From Pseudarthrobacter sp. IC2-21 (GTDB lineage Bacteria > Actinomycetota > Actinomycetes > Actinomycetales > Micrococcaceae), in assembly GCF_034048115.1 (NCBI RefSeq), contig NZ_CP139145.1:1984001-2048000 (forward strand): a stretch of 64,000 nt of DNA, given 5' to 3'. Position numbers and translations under genes: made by a program. Of this stretch, positions 16,958-29,633 are shown one piece after another. Each line of letters begins with the position of its first letter. The stretch's first letter is position 1. The notes beneath the pieces are model-generated. The model saw nothing but the letters and a program-made list of their open reading frames with translations. It did not search any database and was not told the origin of the DNA.

Positions 16958-19885
16958 GTGCCTAAAGCCGTAGCTGAAGAAACAGCAGTTGAATCCGTTC
17001 CCGTCTCCATTGCCCCGGGCGGAGCCACGCCTGCCCGGCCGGACCTGTCCCGCCTTGTCGTCAAGGGGGCGCGGGAACACAACCTGCGGAACGTTGACCT
17101 GGACCTGCCCCGCGACGCCATGATCGTTTTCACGGGGCTCTCCGGCTCCGGAAAGTCCTCCCTGGCATTCGACACCATCTTTGCCGAGGGCCAGCGGCGC
17201 TACGTTGAATCGCTGTCGGCCTACGCACGCCAGTTCCTGGGGCAGGTGGACAAGCCGGACGTCGACTTCATCGAGGGGCTCTCGCCGGCCGTGTCCATCG
17301 ACCAGAAGTCCACCAGCAAGAACCCGCGGTCAACAGTGGGCACCATCACCGAAATATACGACTACATGCGCCTGCTGTGGGCGCGCGTGGGACGGCCGCA
17401 CTGTCCCGTCTGCGGCGAGGTGGTGGCCAGGCAGACCCCCCAGCAGATCGTTGACCAGCTGCTCGAACTCGACGACGGCACGCGCTTCCAGGTCCTGGCT
17501 CCGGTAGTCCGGGGACGCAAAGGCGAATTCGTCGACCTCTTCAAGGAGCTGACCGCGAAGGGCTACTCCCGGGCACGGGTGGACGGTGAGCTCATTCAGC
17601 TCAGTGAGCCGCCCAAACTCGGGAAACAGTTCAAGCACACCATCGAAGTGGTCGTTGACCGGCTGGTGGTCAAGGAAGGCATCAGCCAGCGCCTCACCGA
17701 TTCGGTGGAGACCGCACTGGGACTGGCCGAGGGCCGGGTACTGGCCGAATTCGTCGACGTGGAGGCGGACGCTCCCGGCCGGCTGCGCGCGTTTTCGGAA
17801 AACCTCGCCTGCCCCAACGAACACCCCCTCGCCATCGATGAGATTGAGCCCCGCTCGTTCTCCTTCAACAATCCGTTCGGTGCCTGCGCGGCCTGCAGTG
17901 GAATCGGCACCCGGCTCGAGGTGGATGAGGAACTGATCGTTCCGAACCCGGAGCTGTCGCTCGCTGAAGGCGCCATCGCCCCCTGGTCGCTGGGTACGGC
18001 CACCACTGAATACTGGAACCGGCTGCTTGAGGGGCTCGCCAAAGAACTGGGCTTCTCCATGAACACGCCGTGGGAGAAGCTGGGTAAGGACGTCCGTCAA
18101 ACCGTCCTGCACGGCAAGGACCACAAGGTTGTGGTCCAGTACAAGAACCGTTTCGGACGCGAACGGAAGTACAGTACCGGATTTGAAGGGGCCATCCAGT
18201 ATGTGCACCGGAAGCACGGCGAGACGGACTCCGAATGGGCGCGGGACCGCTACGAAGAGTACATGCGGCAGATTCCCTGCCCGGCCTGCAACGGCGCCCG
18301 GCTGAACCCGGCCTCCCTCTCCGTGCTGATCAACGGCAAGTCCATTGCCGACGTCGCAGCGATGCCCATGCGGGCCTGCGCGGATTTCCTGAACAACCTG
18401 GTCCTCACCGGCCGGGAGGCCCAGATCGCCCATCAGGTGCTGAAGGAAATCCAGGCCCGGCTGACCTTCCTGCTCGACGTCGGCCTCGAGTACCTTAATC
18501 TCGAGCGGCCTTCGGCTACGCTGTCCGGCGGTGAGGCCCAGCGCATCCGGCTCGCAACGCAGATCGGCTCCGGCCTGGTGGGGGTGCTGTACGTCCTTGA
18601 CGAACCCTCCATCGGCCTCCACCAGCGGGACAACCGCCGGCTCATCGAAACCCTGACCCGGCTGCGGGACATGGGAAACACCCTGATCGTGGTCGAACAC
18701 GACGAAGACACCATCCACGTGGCTGACTGGATTGTGGACATCGGCCCGGGCGCCGGCGAGCACGGTGGACAGGTCGTGCATTCGGGATCGTATGAGGACC
18801 TGCTCGAGAACACCAACTCACTAACCGGGGATTACCTCTCCGGCCGCAGAAAGATTGACGTTCCCAAGAAACGACGCAAATACGACAAGAAGCGTGAGCT
18901 GAAGGTCATCGGTGCGCGGGAAAACAATCTGGTCAATGTTGACGCGGCGTTCCCGCTGGGGCTCTTTACGGCGGTGACCGGGGTCAGTGGCTCCGGTAAG
19001 TCCACCCTGGTCAACGAGATCCTGTACAAAGTGCTGGCCAACAAGCTCAACGGTGCCAAGCAGGTTGCCGGGCGCCACAAGAGCATCCAGGGCCTGGAAC
19101 ACCTGGACAAGGTGGTCCACGTGGACCAAAGCCCCATCGGCCGCACGCCCCGGTCCAACCCGGCAACGTACACCGGCGTTTTTGACAATATCCGGAAGCT
19201 GTTCGCGGAAACCACCGAGGCCAAGGTCCGCGGCTACCTCCCGGGCCGGTTCTCATTCAACGTCAAGGGCGGCCGCTGCGAAGCCTGTTCGGGCGATGGC
19301 ACCCTCAAGATTGAAATGAACTTCCTCCCGGACGTCTACGTGCCGTGCGAAGTGTGCCATGGCGCGCGGTATAACCGGGAAACGTTGGAGGTCCACTACA
19401 AGGGCAAAACCATCGCTGACGTCCTGAACATGCCCATCGAGGAAGGCGCGGAGTTCTTCGCTGCCTTCTCGCCCATCGCCCGGCACCTTAATACCCTGGT
19501 GGATGTCGGCCTGGGCTACGTCCGGCTGGGACAGCCGGCCACCACGCTTTCCGGCGGCGAAGCCCAGCGGGTCAAGCTGGCCGCGGAACTGCAGAAACGC
19601 TCCAACGGCCGCAGCATCTACGTCCTGGATGAACCCACCACGGGTCTCCACTTTGAGGACATCAGGAAACTTCTGATGGTGCTGCAGGGCCTCGTGGACA
19701 AGGGAAACACGGTGATCACCATCGAACACAACCTGGACGTGATCAAGAGCGCGGACTGGATTGTGGATCTGGGCCCGGACGGCGGCTCGGGAGGCGGCCA
19801 GGTGGTGGCCACGGGCACCCCGGAACAGGTGGCCAAGTCCACCGCCAGCCACACGGCGGCGTTCCTCGCGGAGATTTTGGCATAA
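16958..19885 (+). CDS. uvrA: Excinuclease ABC subunit A
   Basis: UvrA is the dimeric damage sensor of nucleotide excision repair and loads UvrB. The 975-residue protein contains two ABC ATPase modules: Walker [10 protein letters not shown] near residue 60 and GVSGSGKST near residue 675, signatures [12 protein letters not shown] and [12 protein letters not shown], and [10 protein letters not shown] and [10 protein letters not shown] in the Walker B regions. Zinc-binding CxxC pairs are visible (CPVCG, CPAC, CEAC, CEVC). A 25-residue N-terminal tail precedes the conserved [14 protein letters not shown]. The GTG start is six bases from a -10 that abuts a LexA box, so the gene is very likely damage-inducible. 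The uvrB and uvrC genes are nearby but separate. Confidence 0.98.
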   Translation: MPKAVAEETAVESVPVSIAPGGATPARPDLSRLVVKGAREHNLRNVDLDLPRDAMIVFTGLSGSGKSSLAFDTIFAEGQRRYVESLSAYARQFLGQVDKPDVDFIEGLSPAVSIDQKSTSKNPRSTVGTITEIYDYMRLLWARVGRPHCPVCGEVVARQTPQQIVDQLLELDDGTRFQVLAPVVRGRKGEFVDLFKELTAKGYSRARVDGELIQLSEPPKLGKQFKHTIEVVVDRLVVKEGISQRLTDSVETALGLAEGRVLAEFVDVEADAPGRLRAFSENLACPNEHPLAIDEIEPRSFSFNNPFGACAACSGIGTRLEVDEELIVPNPELSLAEGAIAPWSLGTATTEYWNRLLEGLAKELGFSMNTPWEKLGKDVRQTVLHGKDHKVVVQYKNRFGRERKYSTGFEGAIQYVHRKHGETDSEWARDRYEEYMRQIPCPACNGARLNPASLSVLINGKSIADVAAMPMRACADFLNNLVLTGREAQIAHQVLKEIQARLTFLLDVGLEYLNLERPSATLSGGEAQRIRLATQIGSGLVGVLYVLDEPSIGLHQRDNRRLIETLTRLRDMGNTLIVVEHDEDTIHVADWIVDIGPGAGEHGGQVVHSGSYEDLLENTNSLTGDYLSGRRKIDVPKKRRKYDKKRELKVIGARENNLVNVDAAFPLGLFTAVTGVSGSGKSTLVNEILYKVLANKLNGAKQVAGRHKSIQGLEHLDKVVHVDQSPIGRTPRSNPATYTGVFDNIRKLFAETTEAKVRGYLPGRFSFNVKGGRCEACSGDGTLKIEMNFLPDVYVPCEVCHGARYNRETLEVHYKGKTIADVLNMPIEEGAEFFAAFSPIARHLNTLVDVGLGYVRLGQPATTLSGGEAQRVKLAAELQKRSNGRSIYVLDEPTTGLHFEDIRKLLMVLQGLVDKGNTVITIEHNLDVIKSADWIVDLGPDGGSGGGQVVATGTPEQVAKSTASHTAAFLAEILA

Positions 19886-19962
19886 CGCCACGTCCGCCCG
19901 GATGTATGCCGTGTCGGGCATGCGAGTTTCTGCCATGCACGGTGTCGTGAGAAACTAAGCCG

Positions 19963-20676
19963 GTGACTCAAACAACAGTGCCCGTGATCTTTGACCTGGA
20001 CGGCACTCTTGTCGATCCGGCAGGTGGAATAACCGGCGGCATCGCGGCGGCCCTGGCGGCTTCCGGGCTCCCGGTTCCCGCTCCCGACCTGCTGGCCGCG
20101 ATGATCGGTCCCAAGCTCAGCGATTCGCTGCTCACCGTCGCCATGGTTCCGGCGGACAAGCTGGACAGCGTCATCCGGCTGTACCGGCAGCACTACCTGG
20201 CAACGGGCATTTCGCAGAGCCGCCTCTACCCGGGGATCAAGGCTGTGCTGGAGGCGTTCGCCGCTGCGGGCAGGCCGGTGGCCGTCGCAACGCAGAAACC
20301 CGAAGGGCTGGCACATATTGTGCTGCAGCACCACGGCATCGCCGGCCTGTTCCAAACGATCAGGGGATCCTCGGATGACGAATCCTCCACCGAGGGCCCG
20401 GTCGGCAAAGCGGACATCATCGCCGCTGCCCTGGCTGACCTGTCCACACACCACGCCGTGATGGTGGGGGACCGCGCCCAGGATGTTGCCGGTGCCATCG
20501 CGAACGGCCTGGACTGCATCGGTGTGCGTTGGGGCTTTGCGCCCGACGGCGAACTGGAGGTTGCCGGTGCCGTCACCGTGGTGGAAGATACGGATGGCAT
20601 GGTCGCGGCCATCGAACGGCTCGAGTCCATCCACACTGCCGCGATGAGTGAGGTGCGCAACGATGGCGTTGTTTGA
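19963..20676 (+). CDS. HAD-superfamily phosphatase (phosphoglycolate phosphatase-like)
   Basis: This 237-residue HAD hydrolase has motif I FDLDGTLVDP with the nucleophilic aspartate near residue 11, motif II in VATQK, a lysine near the GPVGKADI segment, and motif III/IV MVGDRAQDVAGA. The cap domain after motif I is alpha-helical as in phosphoglycolate phosphatase (Gph) and 5'-nucleotidase-like members. The substrate cannot be fixed. The start is GTG. Its 3' end overlaps the acyltransferase start by 14 bases, so the two are co-transcribed, which could hint at a lipid-phosphate or general phosphatase role, but this is only an inference. Confidence 0.9.
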   Translation: MTQTTVPVIFDLDGTLVDPAGGITGGIAAALAASGLPVPAPDLLAAMIGPKLSDSLLTVAMVPADKLDSVIRLYRQHYLATGISQSRLYPGIKAVLEAFAAAGRPVAVATQKPEGLAHIVLQHHGIAGLFQTIRGSSDDESSTEGPVGKADIIAAALADLSTHHAVMVGDRAQDVAGAIANGLDCIGVRWGFAPDGELEVAGAVTVVEDTDGMVAAIERLESIHTAAMSEVRNDGVV

Positions 20677-21331
20677 GGCAGTCCGCTGGACATTCCGCGG
20701 TCTTGTCGCGGGCACCTGCCGGCCCACCGTCGTCGGCCTGGAGAACGTTCCCAAGGAGGGGCCGTTCATTGTGGCCCCCAACCATCTTTCGTTCTTTGAC
20801 AGTGTCATTGTCCAGGCACTGATGCCCCGGCCGGTGGCCTTCTTCGCCAAGGCCGAGTACTTCACGACCGGTGGCGTGAAGGGAAAGGTCATGAAATCGT
20901 TCTTCGAGTCCGTTGGCTCCATTCCCGTGGAACGCGGCGAACAGGCCGCAAGTGTGCAGGCGCTCAAAACCCTCCTGGACATCCTCGAGGCGGGCAAGGG
21001 AATCGGCATTTACCCTGAAGGCACCCGCTCACGGGACGGCATCCTCTACCGCGGGCGGACGGGTGTGGGCTGGCTTGCGCTGGCAACGGGGGCTCCCGTG
21101 ATCCCCGTTGGGCTGATCGGCACCGAAAACCTGCAGCCGGCAGGCGAGAAGGGGTTTAAGCCGCATCACTTCATCATGAAAGTCGGTGAACCGCTGTACT
21201 TCGAGAAGACCGGCCCGGACCACTCCCTGCCCGCACGCCGGCAGGTGACGGACCGGATCATGGACGCCATCGCCGAACTCAGCGGCCAGGAGCGTTCCAG
21301 CAGCTACAACCAGAGCAAGGCGACGGACTAA
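20663..21331 (+). CDS. 1-acyl-sn-glycerol-3-phosphate acyltransferase family protein
   Basis: This 222-residue PlsC-family acyltransferase acylates lysophosphatidate, or a related acceptor, in membrane lipid synthesis. It shows motif I NHLSFFD (NHx4D), motif II near FAKAEYF, motif III YPEGTRSRDG and motif IV PVIPVGLIG. The chosen start is ATG, giving MALFEAVRW; a GTG 15 bases upstream would add MRCAT. It overlaps the HAD phosphatase gene by 14 bases and ends 19 bases before uvrC, which has its own leaderless promoter. It is probably membrane-associated through the N-terminal segment. Family is firm; acceptor specificity is not shown. Confidence 0.93.
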   Translation: MALFEAVRWTFRGLVAGTCRPTVVGLENVPKEGPFIVAPNHLSFFDSVIVQALMPRPVAFFAKAEYFTTGGVKGKVMKSFFESVGSIPVERGEQAASVQALKTLLDILEAGKGIGIYPEGTRSRDGILYRGRTGVGWLALATGAPVIPVGLIGTENLQPAGEKGFKPHHFIMKVGEPLYFEKTGPDHSLPARRQVTDRIMDAIAELSGQERSSSYNQSKATD

Positions 21332-21338
21332 GGATCAG

Positions 21339-21344
21339 TAGACT
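21339..21344 (+). promoter_or_regulatory. -10 element, leaderless promoter of uvrC
   Basis: TAGACT is followed by TAAGTA and then the GTG start, a 6-base spacer. Confidence 0.6.
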
Positions 21345-21350
21345 TAAGTA

Positions 21351-23357
21351 GTGGCAGATCCAGCAACATACAGGCCCCAGACGGGTGAAATTCCCACCAA
21401 CCCCGGGGTATACCGGTTCCGCGATCCGCATGGCCGGGTTATTTACGTCGGCAAGGCCAAGAACCTTCGTTCCCGCCTGAACTCCTATTTCGCGAACCCG
21501 GCAGGACTGCTGCCCAAAACCCATGCCATGGTCCACGCGGCCAGCAGTGTGGAGTGGACCGTGGTGGGCAGCGAACTGGAATCCCTGCAGCTTGAATACA
21601 CCTGGATCAAGGAATTCAAGCCCCGCTTCAACGTCGTGTTCCGCGACGACAAGACGTACCCCTACCTCGCCCTGACCATGAGCGAGAAGTTCCCCCGGGT
21701 GCAGGTCATGCGCGGGGACCGGCGCAAGGGTACCCGGTACTTCGGTCCCTATACCGCCGGAGCCATCCGGGAAACCATGGACACGCTCCTGCGGGTCTTC
21801 CCGGTCCGCAGCTGCAGCGCAGGGGTGTTCAAGCGGGCGCAGGCCAGTGGCCGTCCCTGCCTCCTGGGCTACATCGACAAATGCTCGGCCCCCTGCGTCG
21901 GACGGGTGACGCCGGAGGAACACCGCGTCCTGGCCGAGGACTTCTGCGCCTTTATGGGCGGGGAAGCCAAGCGGTTCATCTCCAAGCTCGAAAAGCAGAT
22001 GGCCGAGGCGGTGTCCACGCTCGACTACGAGCGGGCGGCCCGGCTCCGGGATGACATCTCGGCCTTGCGGAAAGTCTTTGAACGCAACGCCGTGGTGCTC
22101 GCCGAAGACACCGACGCCGATATTTTTGCCCTGCACGAGGACGAACTCGAGGCCGCGGTCCAGGTCTTCCACGTCCGGGGCGGCAGGGTCCGCGGCCAGC
22201 GGGGCTGGGTGGTGGAGAAAGTGGAAGACTCCACCACTCCCGACCTGGTGGAGCACCTGCTCCAGCAGGTTTACGGCGAGGACAGCGACAGCCACGGCCG
22301 GCTGCCGCGCGAAGTCCTTGTCCCCGTGGCGCCCAGCAATGCGGAAGAACTGACCGAATGGCTGGGCGGTCTCCGGGGCGCGAAGGTGGACATCAGGGTG
22401 CCGCAGCGCGGGGACAAGGCCGCGCTGATGTCCACCGTGCGCGAGAATGCCGAGCATGCGCTGAAACTGCACAAGACCCGGCGGGCGGGTGACCTGACAG
22501 TCCGTTCCCAGGCACTCCAGGAGCTGCAGGAGGCCCTGGACCTGCCGGTGCCGCTGCTGCGCATTGAGTGCTATGACGTCTCCCACGTGCAGGGAACCAA
22601 CGTGGTGGCCTCCATGGTGGTGGTCGAGGACGGCCTGCCCAAAAAGTCCGACTACCGCAAATTCTCTGTCACCGGGGCGGCGGCGTCCGACGACACGGCC
22701 GCCATGCACGACGTCCTGACCCGGCGGTTCCGCTATTACGTGGAGGACAAAACGGCGCAGGTCGAGGCCGCGGCACTCACCGGTCACCAGGCGGCACTGG
22801 ATGCGGCAGGGGACGCCGCCGTCCTGGACACCACCACAGCGGCACCCCGGGCCAAGTTCGCCTACCCTCCCAACCTCGTGGTGGTGGACGGCGGCCAGCC
22901 CCAGGTGAATGCCGCGGCCCGGGCGCTGGCGGAGCTGGGCATCGACGACGTGTACGTGGTGGGCCTGGCCAAGCGGCTGGAGGAGGTCTGGCTTCCGGAC
23001 AGTGACTTCCCGGTGATCCTGCCCAGAACGTCCCAGGGCCTGTACCTGCTCCAACGGATCCGCGACGAAGCGCACCGCTTCGCCATCACCTTCCACCGGC
23101 AGAAGCGCGGCAAGGCGATGACCCTGTCCGCGTTGGACGGGGTGCCGGGCCTGGGGGAGTCCAAGCGCAAGGCCCTGGTAGCCCACTTTGGCTCCATTAA
23201 GGGCGTGAAGGCGGCCACAGCGGAGGAGCTGACGGCGGCCAAAGGCATCGGCCCGTCACTGGCCAATGCCATCGTGAGCCACTTCAGCAGCGAGGACGCG
23301 GCCGGTGAGACGGTTCCGGCCATCAACATGACCACCGGCGAAATCATTGAAACCTAG
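21351..23357 (+). CDS. uvrC: Excinuclease ABC subunit C
   Basis: UvrC makes both incisions in nucleotide excision repair. The 668-residue protein starts with a GIY-YIG-type nuclease domain ([21 protein letters not shown]), followed by the cysteine region ([22 protein letters not shown]), a UVR motif ([23 protein letters not shown]) that binds UvrB, an RNase H-like endonuclease domain ([25 protein letters not shown]), and C-terminal helix-hairpin-helix motifs ([18 protein letters not shown]). All parts are intact. It heads the conserved run uvrC-rapZ-yvcK-whiA. The GTG start lies seven bases after a -10, so the message is leaderless. No LexA box was seen upstream. Confidence 0.98.
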   Translation: MADPATYRPQTGEIPTNPGVYRFRDPHGRVIYVGKAKNLRSRLNSYFANPAGLLPKTHAMVHAASSVEWTVVGSELESLQLEYTWIKEFKPRFNVVFRDDKTYPYLALTMSEKFPRVQVMRGDRRKGTRYFGPYTAGAIRETMDTLLRVFPVRSCSAGVFKRAQASGRPCLLGYIDKCSAPCVGRVTPEEHRVLAEDFCAFMGGEAKRFISKLEKQMAEAVSTLDYERAARLRDDISALRKVFERNAVVLAEDTDADIFALHEDELEAAVQVFHVRGGRVRGQRGWVVEKVEDSTTPDLVEHLLQQVYGEDSDSHGRLPREVLVPVAPSNAEELTEWLGGLRGAKVDIRVPQRGDKAALMSTVRENAEHALKLHKTRRAGDLTVRSQALQELQEALDLPVPLLRIECYDVSHVQGTNVVASMVVVEDGLPKKSDYRKFSVTGAAASDDTAAMHDVLTRRFRYYVEDKTAQVEAAALTGHQAALDAAGDAAVLDTTTAAPRAKFAYPPNLVVVDGGQPQVNAAARALAELGIDDVYVVGLAKRLEEVWLPDSDFPVILPRTSQGLYLLQRIRDEAHRFAITFHRQKRGKAMTLSALDGVPGLGESKRKALVAHFGSIKGVKAATAEELTAAKGIGPSLANAIVSHFSSEDAAGETVPAINMTTGEIIET

Positions 23358-23428
23358 GTAGGGTAAGGAGCGCAGGTTTCCGCCGACGCGGTTGCCTGCT
23401 GGATCTTGACAGGAACGGGGCAGGGCGA

Positions 23429-24352
23429 ATGACAGACTCGACGGCGGAATCCGGGACGGGGCAGGACGGCATGACGCCGATCAAACCCGTCGAAGCGGAG
23501 CTGCTGGTGGTCACCGGTATGTCCGGGGCCGGCCGCAGCACCGCCGCGGACGCTCTGGAGGACCATGGCTGGTACGTCGTGGAGAACCTTCCGCCGCAAA
23601 TGCTTGGCACCCTCGCCGAACTGGTCTCCCACGCGCCACAGTCCATTCCCCGCCTGGCCGTGGTGATGGATGTGCGCAGCAAGGGCCTCTTCGCTGACAT
23701 GCGGGCCACCCTGGGTGCCCTCGCCGCCAGCGGGGTCACGTTCCGGGTGCTGTTCCTGGACGCCAATGACGACGTCCTGGTCCGCCGCTTCGAGCAGGGC
23801 CGCAGGCCGCATCCCTTGCAGGAGGGCGGCCGCATCCTCGACGGAATAGCAGCCGAGCGTGAGGTGCTGAAGGAACTGCGCGACAGCTCCGACGTCGTTC
23901 TGGATACCTCTGACTACAACGTCCACGGCCTGGCCACCGCCGTTACCGAACTCTTCAGCGAGACGGGGCCGGTGGCGCTGCGGCTCAACGTCATGAGCTT
24001 CGGCTTCAAATACGGGCTGCCGGTTGATGCCAACTACGTTGCCGACGTCCGGTTCATCCCCAACCCGCACTGGGTACCCCAGCTGCGCCCCCACACCGGG
24101 CTGGACAAGGACGTCAGCGATTACGTCCTCGAAGCCGAGGGCGTCAAGAATTTCGTGGACCGCTACGTGCTGGCGCTCGAGCCGGTGCTGGACGGGTACC
24201 GGCGCGAAAACAAGCACTACGCCACCATCGCCGTGGGCTGCACCGGCGGCAAACACCGCTCGGTGGCGGTCGCCGTCGAGCTGTCCAAGAAACTCGCGCA
24301 GTATCCCCGTGTCACCGTCACCACCACACACCGGGACCTGGGCCGCGAGTAA
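23429..24352 (+). CDS. rapZ: RapZ family nucleotide-binding protein (YvcJ-like)
   Basis: This 307-residue RapZ/YvcJ protein has a P-loop GMSGAGRST at residues 30-38 (Arg in place of the usual Lys, as is common in actinobacterial members), Walker B-like LDTSDYNVH, and the C-terminal RapZ domain with [19 protein letters not shown] and [10 protein letters not shown]. In enteric bacteria RapZ guides RNase E to small RNAs controlling glucosamine synthesis. In Gram-positives the role is less clear and nucleotide hydrolysis has been shown for YvcJ. The first 20 residues are poorly conserved. The stop overlaps the yvcK start by one base (TAATG), so translation is coupled. Confidence 0.95.
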   Translation: MTDSTAESGTGQDGMTPIKPVEAELLVVTGMSGAGRSTAADALEDHGWYVVENLPPQMLGTLAELVSHAPQSIPRLAVVMDVRSKGLFADMRATLGALAASGVTFRVLFLDANDDVLVRRFEQGRRPHPLQEGGRILDGIAAEREVLKELRDSSDVVLDTSDYNVHGLATAVTELFSETGPVALRLNVMSFGFKYGLPVDANYVADVRFIPNPHWVPQLRPHTGLDKDVSDYVLEAEGVKNFVDRYVLALEPVLDGYRRENKHYATIAVGCTGGKHRSVAVAVELSKKLAQYPRVTVTTTHRDLGRE

Positions 24353-25371
24353 TGGGGATGCTTACCGGGCCGCTGCCGCTGATACCGCTCACCAGCGGGA
24401 CGGCAGGCGCCCAGCAGGACAAGGGCCCCAACGTGGTGGCGCTCGGCGGCGGTCACGGCCTGTCAGCTTCGCTGTCAGCCTTGCGCCTGCTCACCACCGA
24501 GCTGACCGCCATCGTCACAGTGGCGGACGACGGCGGGTCCTCCGGGCGTCTGCGCGAAGAGTACGGCGTCCTCCCGCCCGGCGACCTGCGCATGGCGCTC
24601 TCCGCGCTGTGTGACGACACCGACTGGGGCCGGACCTGGCGTGACGTGATGCAGCACCGTTTCCGGCCCGGGAAGGGCAACGGCGGGTCCCTGGATGACC
24701 ATGCCACCGGAAACCTTCTCATTGTGACGCTCTGGGAACTGCTCGGCGACGCCGTGGCGGGCCTGAAGTGGGCCGGTGCGCTGCTGGGGGCGCGGGGCCA
24801 GGTCCTGCCCATGTCCACCGTGCCGCTCACCATCGAGGGCGACATCCGTGTCACCGCGCCCGACGGCGAATCGGTCCTCCGGACGGTCCGCGGCCAGGCG
24901 CGCTGCGCCGTGGCCGGTTCACTCGAGCACGTCAGGCTCCTGCCCGAAGATGCCCGTGCCTGCACGGAGGCTCTGACGGCGATCGAACTGGCGGACTGGG
25001 TCATCCTCGGGCCAGGCTCCTGGTACACCTCCGTGCTCCCGCATCTGCTGCTCCCCGAGATGCGCGACGCCCTCAGCGCGACGGCCGCCAAACGCTGCCT
25101 GACCATGAACCTGGCCACGGACACCAAAGAGACTTCGGGCATGACGGCGGCCGATCACCTCCACGCCCTGCGCCGGTACGCTCCGGACTTCAGCATCGAC
25201 GTCGTTCTGGCCGATCCCGCCTCCGTGCCGGACCGGGAGGAGTTCGAGAAAGCTGCCGCGATGATCGGCGCCGAGGTTGTCTTGGGTAAAGTGGGGGCGT
25301 CGGGCCGCCGACCCGTCCATGACCCCCTGCGTCTGGCAGCGGCGTACCACGACATTTTTGGGAACAGTTAG
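24352..25371 (+). CDS. yvcK: YvcK/CofD-like gluconeogenesis factor
   Basis: This 339-residue protein of the YvcK branch of the CofD-like family binds UDP-sugars and is needed for growth on gluconeogenic carbon and for cell-wall homeostasis in Bacillus and mycobacteria. The nucleotide-binding glycine loop VVALGGGHGLSASL follows a 26-residue variable tail; TVADDGGSSGRLR, PPGDLRMAL and GPGSWYTSVLPHLL are the family blocks. It is translationally coupled to rapZ and followed by whiA nine bases on, the same order as in most Gram-positives. A start a few codons later is possible. Confidence 0.96.
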   Translation: MGMLTGPLPLIPLTSGTAGAQQDKGPNVVALGGGHGLSASLSALRLLTTELTAIVTVADDGGSSGRLREEYGVLPPGDLRMALSALCDDTDWGRTWRDVMQHRFRPGKGNGGSLDDHATGNLLIVTLWELLGDAVAGLKWAGALLGARGQVLPMSTVPLTIEGDIRVTAPDGESVLRTVRGQARCAVAGSLEHVRLLPEDARACTEALTAIELADWVILGPGSWYTSVLPHLLLPEMRDALSATAAKRCLTMNLATDTKETSGMTAADHLHALRRYAPDFSIDVVLADPASVPDREEFEKAAAMIGAEVVLGKVGASGRRPVHDPLRLAAAYHDIFGNS

Positions 25372-25380
25372 GAAGGTGCC

Positions 25381-26361
25381 ATGGCACTGACATCATCGGT
25401 CAAGGAAGAACTGTCCCGGCTGGACATCAAAAAGTCATCCGTGCGTAAGGCTGAGGTTTCGGCGATGCTCCGGTTCGCCGGCGGTCTGCACATCATCTCC
25501 GGACGCATCGTGATCGAGGCGGAAGTTGACCTCGCATCCACCGCCCGCCGCCTGCGCGCAGCAATCGCGGAGGTATACGGCCACCAGAGCGAAATAATTG
25601 TGGTGTCCGCCGGCGGCCTGCGCCGCGGCAGCCGCTACGTGGTGCGGGTCGTCCGGGACGGTGAGTCGCTGGCGCGGCAGACCGGGCTCCTGGACGGCCG
25701 CGGGCGTCCGGTGCGCGGCCTGCCATCAGCGGTGGTCAACGGTTCCGCCGCGGATGCCGAAGCCGTGTGGCGTGGCGCCTTCCTGGCCCACGGGTCCCTC
25801 ACCGAGCCCGGCCGTTCGTCGTCCATGGAAGTCACCTGCCCCGGCCCCGAGTCAGCGCTGGCCCTGGTCGGCGCCGCCCGCCGCCTCGGGATCCAGGCCA
25901 AGGCGCGCGAAGTCCGCGGCGTGGACCGCGTCGTCATCCGCGACGGCGACACCATCGCCGCCCTGCTGACCCGGATGGGTGCCCACGACGCCCTCATGGT
26001 CTGGGAGGAGCGCCGGATGCGCAAGGAGGTCCGCGCCACCGCCAACCGGCTCGCCAACTTCGATGACGCGAACCTGCGCCGCTCCGCCCAGGCGGCGGTG
26101 GCTGCCGGCGCCCGGGTGGACCGGGCCCTGGAGATCCTCGGCGACGACGTCCCGGACCACCTCAAATACGCCGGCGAACTCCGCGTGGCCCACAAACAGG
26201 CCAGCCTGGATGAGCTGGGGCGGCTGGCTGATCCGGTGATGACCAAGGATGCCATCGCCGGCCGGATCCGCCGGCTGCTTGCCATGGCGGACAAACGCGC
26301 CATCGACCTCGGCATCCCCGGCACGGATGCCAATGTGACGCCTGAAATGCTGGACGAGTAA
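25381..26361 (+). CDS. whiA: DNA-binding protein WhiA (sporulation/division regulator family)
   Basis: This 326-residue WhiA has an N-terminal LAGLIDADG homing-endonuclease-like domain without nuclease function (around [20 protein letters not shown]) and a C-terminal helix-turn-helix (about residues 230-320, with [22 protein letters not shown]). In Streptomyces it drives sporulation genes with WhiB; in non-sporulating Gram-positives it affects cell division and chromosome segregation. It is the last gene of the uvrC-rapZ-yvcK-whiA run, begins with AGGAAGGTGCC before the ATG, and is followed by a possible 7-bp hairpin (26397-26415) without a T-run. Confidence 0.97.
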   Translation: MALTSSVKEELSRLDIKKSSVRKAEVSAMLRFAGGLHIISGRIVIEAEVDLASTARRLRAAIAEVYGHQSEIIVVSAGGLRRGSRYVVRVVRDGESLARQTGLLDGRGRPVRGLPSAVVNGSAADAEAVWRGAFLAHGSLTEPGRSSSMEVTCPGPESALALVGAARRLGIQAKAREVRGVDRVVIRDGDTIAALLTRMGAHDALMVWEERRMRKEVRATANRLANFDDANLRRSAQAAVAAGARVDRALEILGDDVPDHLKYAGELRVAHKQASLDELGRLADPVMTKDAIAGRIRRLLAMADKRAIDLGIPGTDANVTPEMLDE

Positions 26362-26473
26362 CAGCACCCTAGAATCAGAGCGTTCACCATAATCTTCCGG
26401 ATGCCCGTCATCCGGATGCACAATCCGAGAGTTAGAAAACCGGACGAACCCGTCCACGATATTGGAGGATTTT

Positions 26474-27100
26474 GTGACCGAGTACGTACTGCCCGAACTT
26501 GACTACGACTACGCTGCCCTGGAGCCGCACATTTCGGCGCGCATCATGGAGCTTCACCACAGCAAGCACCATGCAACCTACGTTGCGGGCGCCAACAATG
26601 CGCTGAAGCAGCTGGCCGAAGCACGCGACAAGGGCGACTTCGCCAATATCAACCGCCTTTCCAAGGATCTGGCGTTCCACACCGGTGGCCACGTGAACCA
26701 CTCCGTGTTCTGGAAGAACCTCTCCCCGGACGGCGGCGACAAGCCTGAGGGCGAGCTGGCCGCTGCCATCGACGACGCCTTCGGCTCCTTTGACGCCTTC
26801 CGCGCCCAGTTCTCCGCAGCAGCCCTTGGCCTGCAGGGATCCGGGTGGGGCTTCCTGGCCTACGAGCCCATCGGCGGCAACCTGGTCATCGAACAGCTCT
26901 ATGACCAGCAGGGCAACGTGGCGCTCGGCACCACGCCGCTGCTGATGCTGGACATGTGGGAGCACGCCTTCTACCTGGACTACGTCAACGTCAAGGCCGA
27001 CTACGTCAAGGCTTTCTGGAACATCGTTAACTGGGCCGACGTCGCCAAGCGCTTCGAGGCCGCACGCACCAACGCCACGGGCCTCATCACCCTGCCGTAG
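26474..27100 (+). CDS. sodA: Superoxide dismutase (Mn/Fe type)
   Basis: This 208-residue cytoplasmic Mn/Fe superoxide dismutase converts superoxide to peroxide and oxygen. The four metal ligands are visible: His in ELHHSKHH near residue 28, His in [10 protein letters not shown] near residue 76, and Asp and His in [12 protein letters not shown] near residues 160-164. The GGHxNH block leans to the manganese type, though metal preference is not safely predicted. I took the GTG preceded by GGAGG with a 5-base spacing; the four extra upstream codons are not family-like. A perfect-stem hairpin 66 bases after the stop ends the unit. The gene stands alone between whiA and gap. Confidence 0.96.
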   Translation: MTEYVLPELDYDYAALEPHISARIMELHHSKHHATYVAGANNALKQLAEARDKGDFANINRLSKDLAFHTGGHVNHSVFWKNLSPDGGDKPEGELAAAIDDAFGSFDAFRAQFSAAALGLQGSGWGFLAYEPIGGNLVIEQLYDQQGNVALGTTPLLMLDMWEHAFYLDYVNVKADYVKAFWNIVNWADVAKRFEAARTNATGLITLP

Positions 27101-27166
27101 TGACGCCGCGCACATGCGCCTGTAACAAACTTCACATTTCGGCGTGATTTTGGCTGGATTGTGGAA

Positions 27167-27196
27167 GGTCCGCCCCCGCACTTGCGGGGGCGGACC
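27167..27196 (+). terminator. Terminator hairpin of sodA
   Basis: A perfect 12-bp stem GGTCCGCCCCCG/CGGGGGCGGACC with a 6-base loop lies between sodA and the gap promoter. The T-run is weak (CACTTAAA), so it may act as a barrier hairpin. Confidence 0.7.
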
Positions 27197-27206
27197 CACT
27201 TAAACG

Positions 27207-28374
<1,168 letters not shown>

Positions 28375-28384
28375 GGTTAGACAC

Positions 28385-29611
28385 ATGACATTCCACACCC
28401 TCAACGAACTGATCGCTGAAGGTGTCCGCGGGCGGTACATTCTGGTTCGAAGTGACCTGAATGTGCCGCTCGACGGCTCTACAGTGACTGACGACGGCCG
28501 CATCAAGGCCTCACTGCCAGTGCTGACGAAGCTCACGGACGCCGGTGCCCGCGTGCTGGTTACAGCCCATCTCGGACGCCCCAAGGGCGCTCCGGACGAC
28601 AAATACTCCCTCAAGCCTGCCGTGGCGCGGCTGGCGGAGCTCGCGCCGTTCAGTGTCACCCTCGCCGGTGACACAGTGGGCAGTTCCGCCAAAGAGTTGG
28701 CCGCCGGCCTGACGGACGGCCAGGTGCTTGTCCTGGAGAACGTCCGGTTCGACGCCCGCGAAACCAGCAAGGACGACGCCGAACGCGGCGCCTTCGCAGA
28801 TGAGCTCGTGGCCCTGACCGGAGACAACGGCGCGTACGTTGACGACGCCTTCGGCGCAGTGCACCGCAAGCACGCCAGCGTCTACGATGTCGCCACCCGC
28901 TTGCCGTCCTACCAGGGCGACCTCGTACACACCGAGGTGGAGGTCCTGCGGAAGCTGACGGCTGACACGCAGCGGCCTTACGTCGTGGTACTCGGCGGCT
29001 CCAAGGTGTCCGACAAGCTGGCCGTCATCGACAACCTCATCGGCAAGGCAGACACCATTCTGGTGGGCGGCGGCATGCTGTTCACGTTCCTCGCAGCGGA
29101 GGGCCACGCTGTGGCCGGCAGTCTCCTCGAGGAGGACCAGATCCCGGTGGTCAAGGACTACCTCAAGCGGGCGGCCGATGCCGGCACGGAGTTCATTGTG
29201 CCGACGGATGTTGTGGTGGCAAGCAAATTCGCCGCTGACGCCGAGCATGAGACGGTCCCCGCAGACGGTATCGAGGGAAGCAGCTTCGGAGCACAGGGCA
29301 TCGGGCTGGACATCGGCCCGGACTCGGCAGCAGCCTTCGCAGCGCGGATCAAGAGCGCAAAGACGGTCTTCTGGAACGGGCCCATGGGTGTCTTCGAGTT
29401 CGCCGCTTTCGCTGCCGGTACCCGGGCCATCGCCCAGGCGCTGACCGAGACGGATGCGTTCACGGTTGTTGGCGGCGGCGACTCCGCAGCGGCCGTCCGA
29501 ACCTTGGGCTTTGCTGATGACCAGTTCGGCCACATTTCCACTGGCGGCGGCGCCAGCCTGGAATATCTTGAAGGCAAGGAACTGCCGGGACTGAGCGTCC
29601 TGGACCGCTAA
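28385..29611 (+). CDS. pgk: Phosphoglycerate kinase
   Basis: This 408-residue two-domain kinase makes ATP from 1,3-bisphosphoglycerate in glycolysis. It shows the substrate-binding [10 protein letters not shown] near the N-terminus, TAHLGRPKG, the hinge [15 protein letters not shown], and nucleotide-domain blocks [10 protein letters not shown] and GGGDSAAAV, ending in [14 protein letters not shown]. The ATG, ten bases after gap, is preserved in family alignments; an in-frame start 33 bases upstream would overlap gap. A perfect 15-bp hairpin separates it from tpiA, so their mRNA levels may differ. Confidence 0.98.
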   Translation: MTFHTLNELIAEGVRGRYILVRSDLNVPLDGSTVTDDGRIKASLPVLTKLTDAGARVLVTAHLGRPKGAPDDKYSLKPAVARLAELAPFSVTLAGDTVGSSAKELAAGLTDGQVLVLENVRFDARETSKDDAERGAFADELVALTGDNGAYVDDAFGAVHRKHASVYDVATRLPSYQGDLVHTEVEVLRKLTADTQRPYVVVLGGSKVSDKLAVIDNLIGKADTILVGGGMLFTFLAAEGHAVAGSLLEEDQIPVVKDYLKRAADAGTEFIVPTDVVVASKFAADAEHETVPADGIEGSSFGAQGIGLDIGPDSAAAFAARIKSAKTVFWNGPMGVFEFAAFAAGTRAIAQALTETDAFTVVGGGDSAAAVRTLGFADDQFGHISTGGGASLEYLEGKELPGLSVLDR

Positions 29612-29633
29612 GAAGCCGGGCTGCCAAGTCCTC

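Noticed and set aside
26397..26415. Hairpin CCGGATG/CATCCGG as a whiA terminator
   Set aside because: The stem is only 7 bp, with no T-run, and it lies where the sodA promoter is expected. It is not strong enough to list as a terminator.
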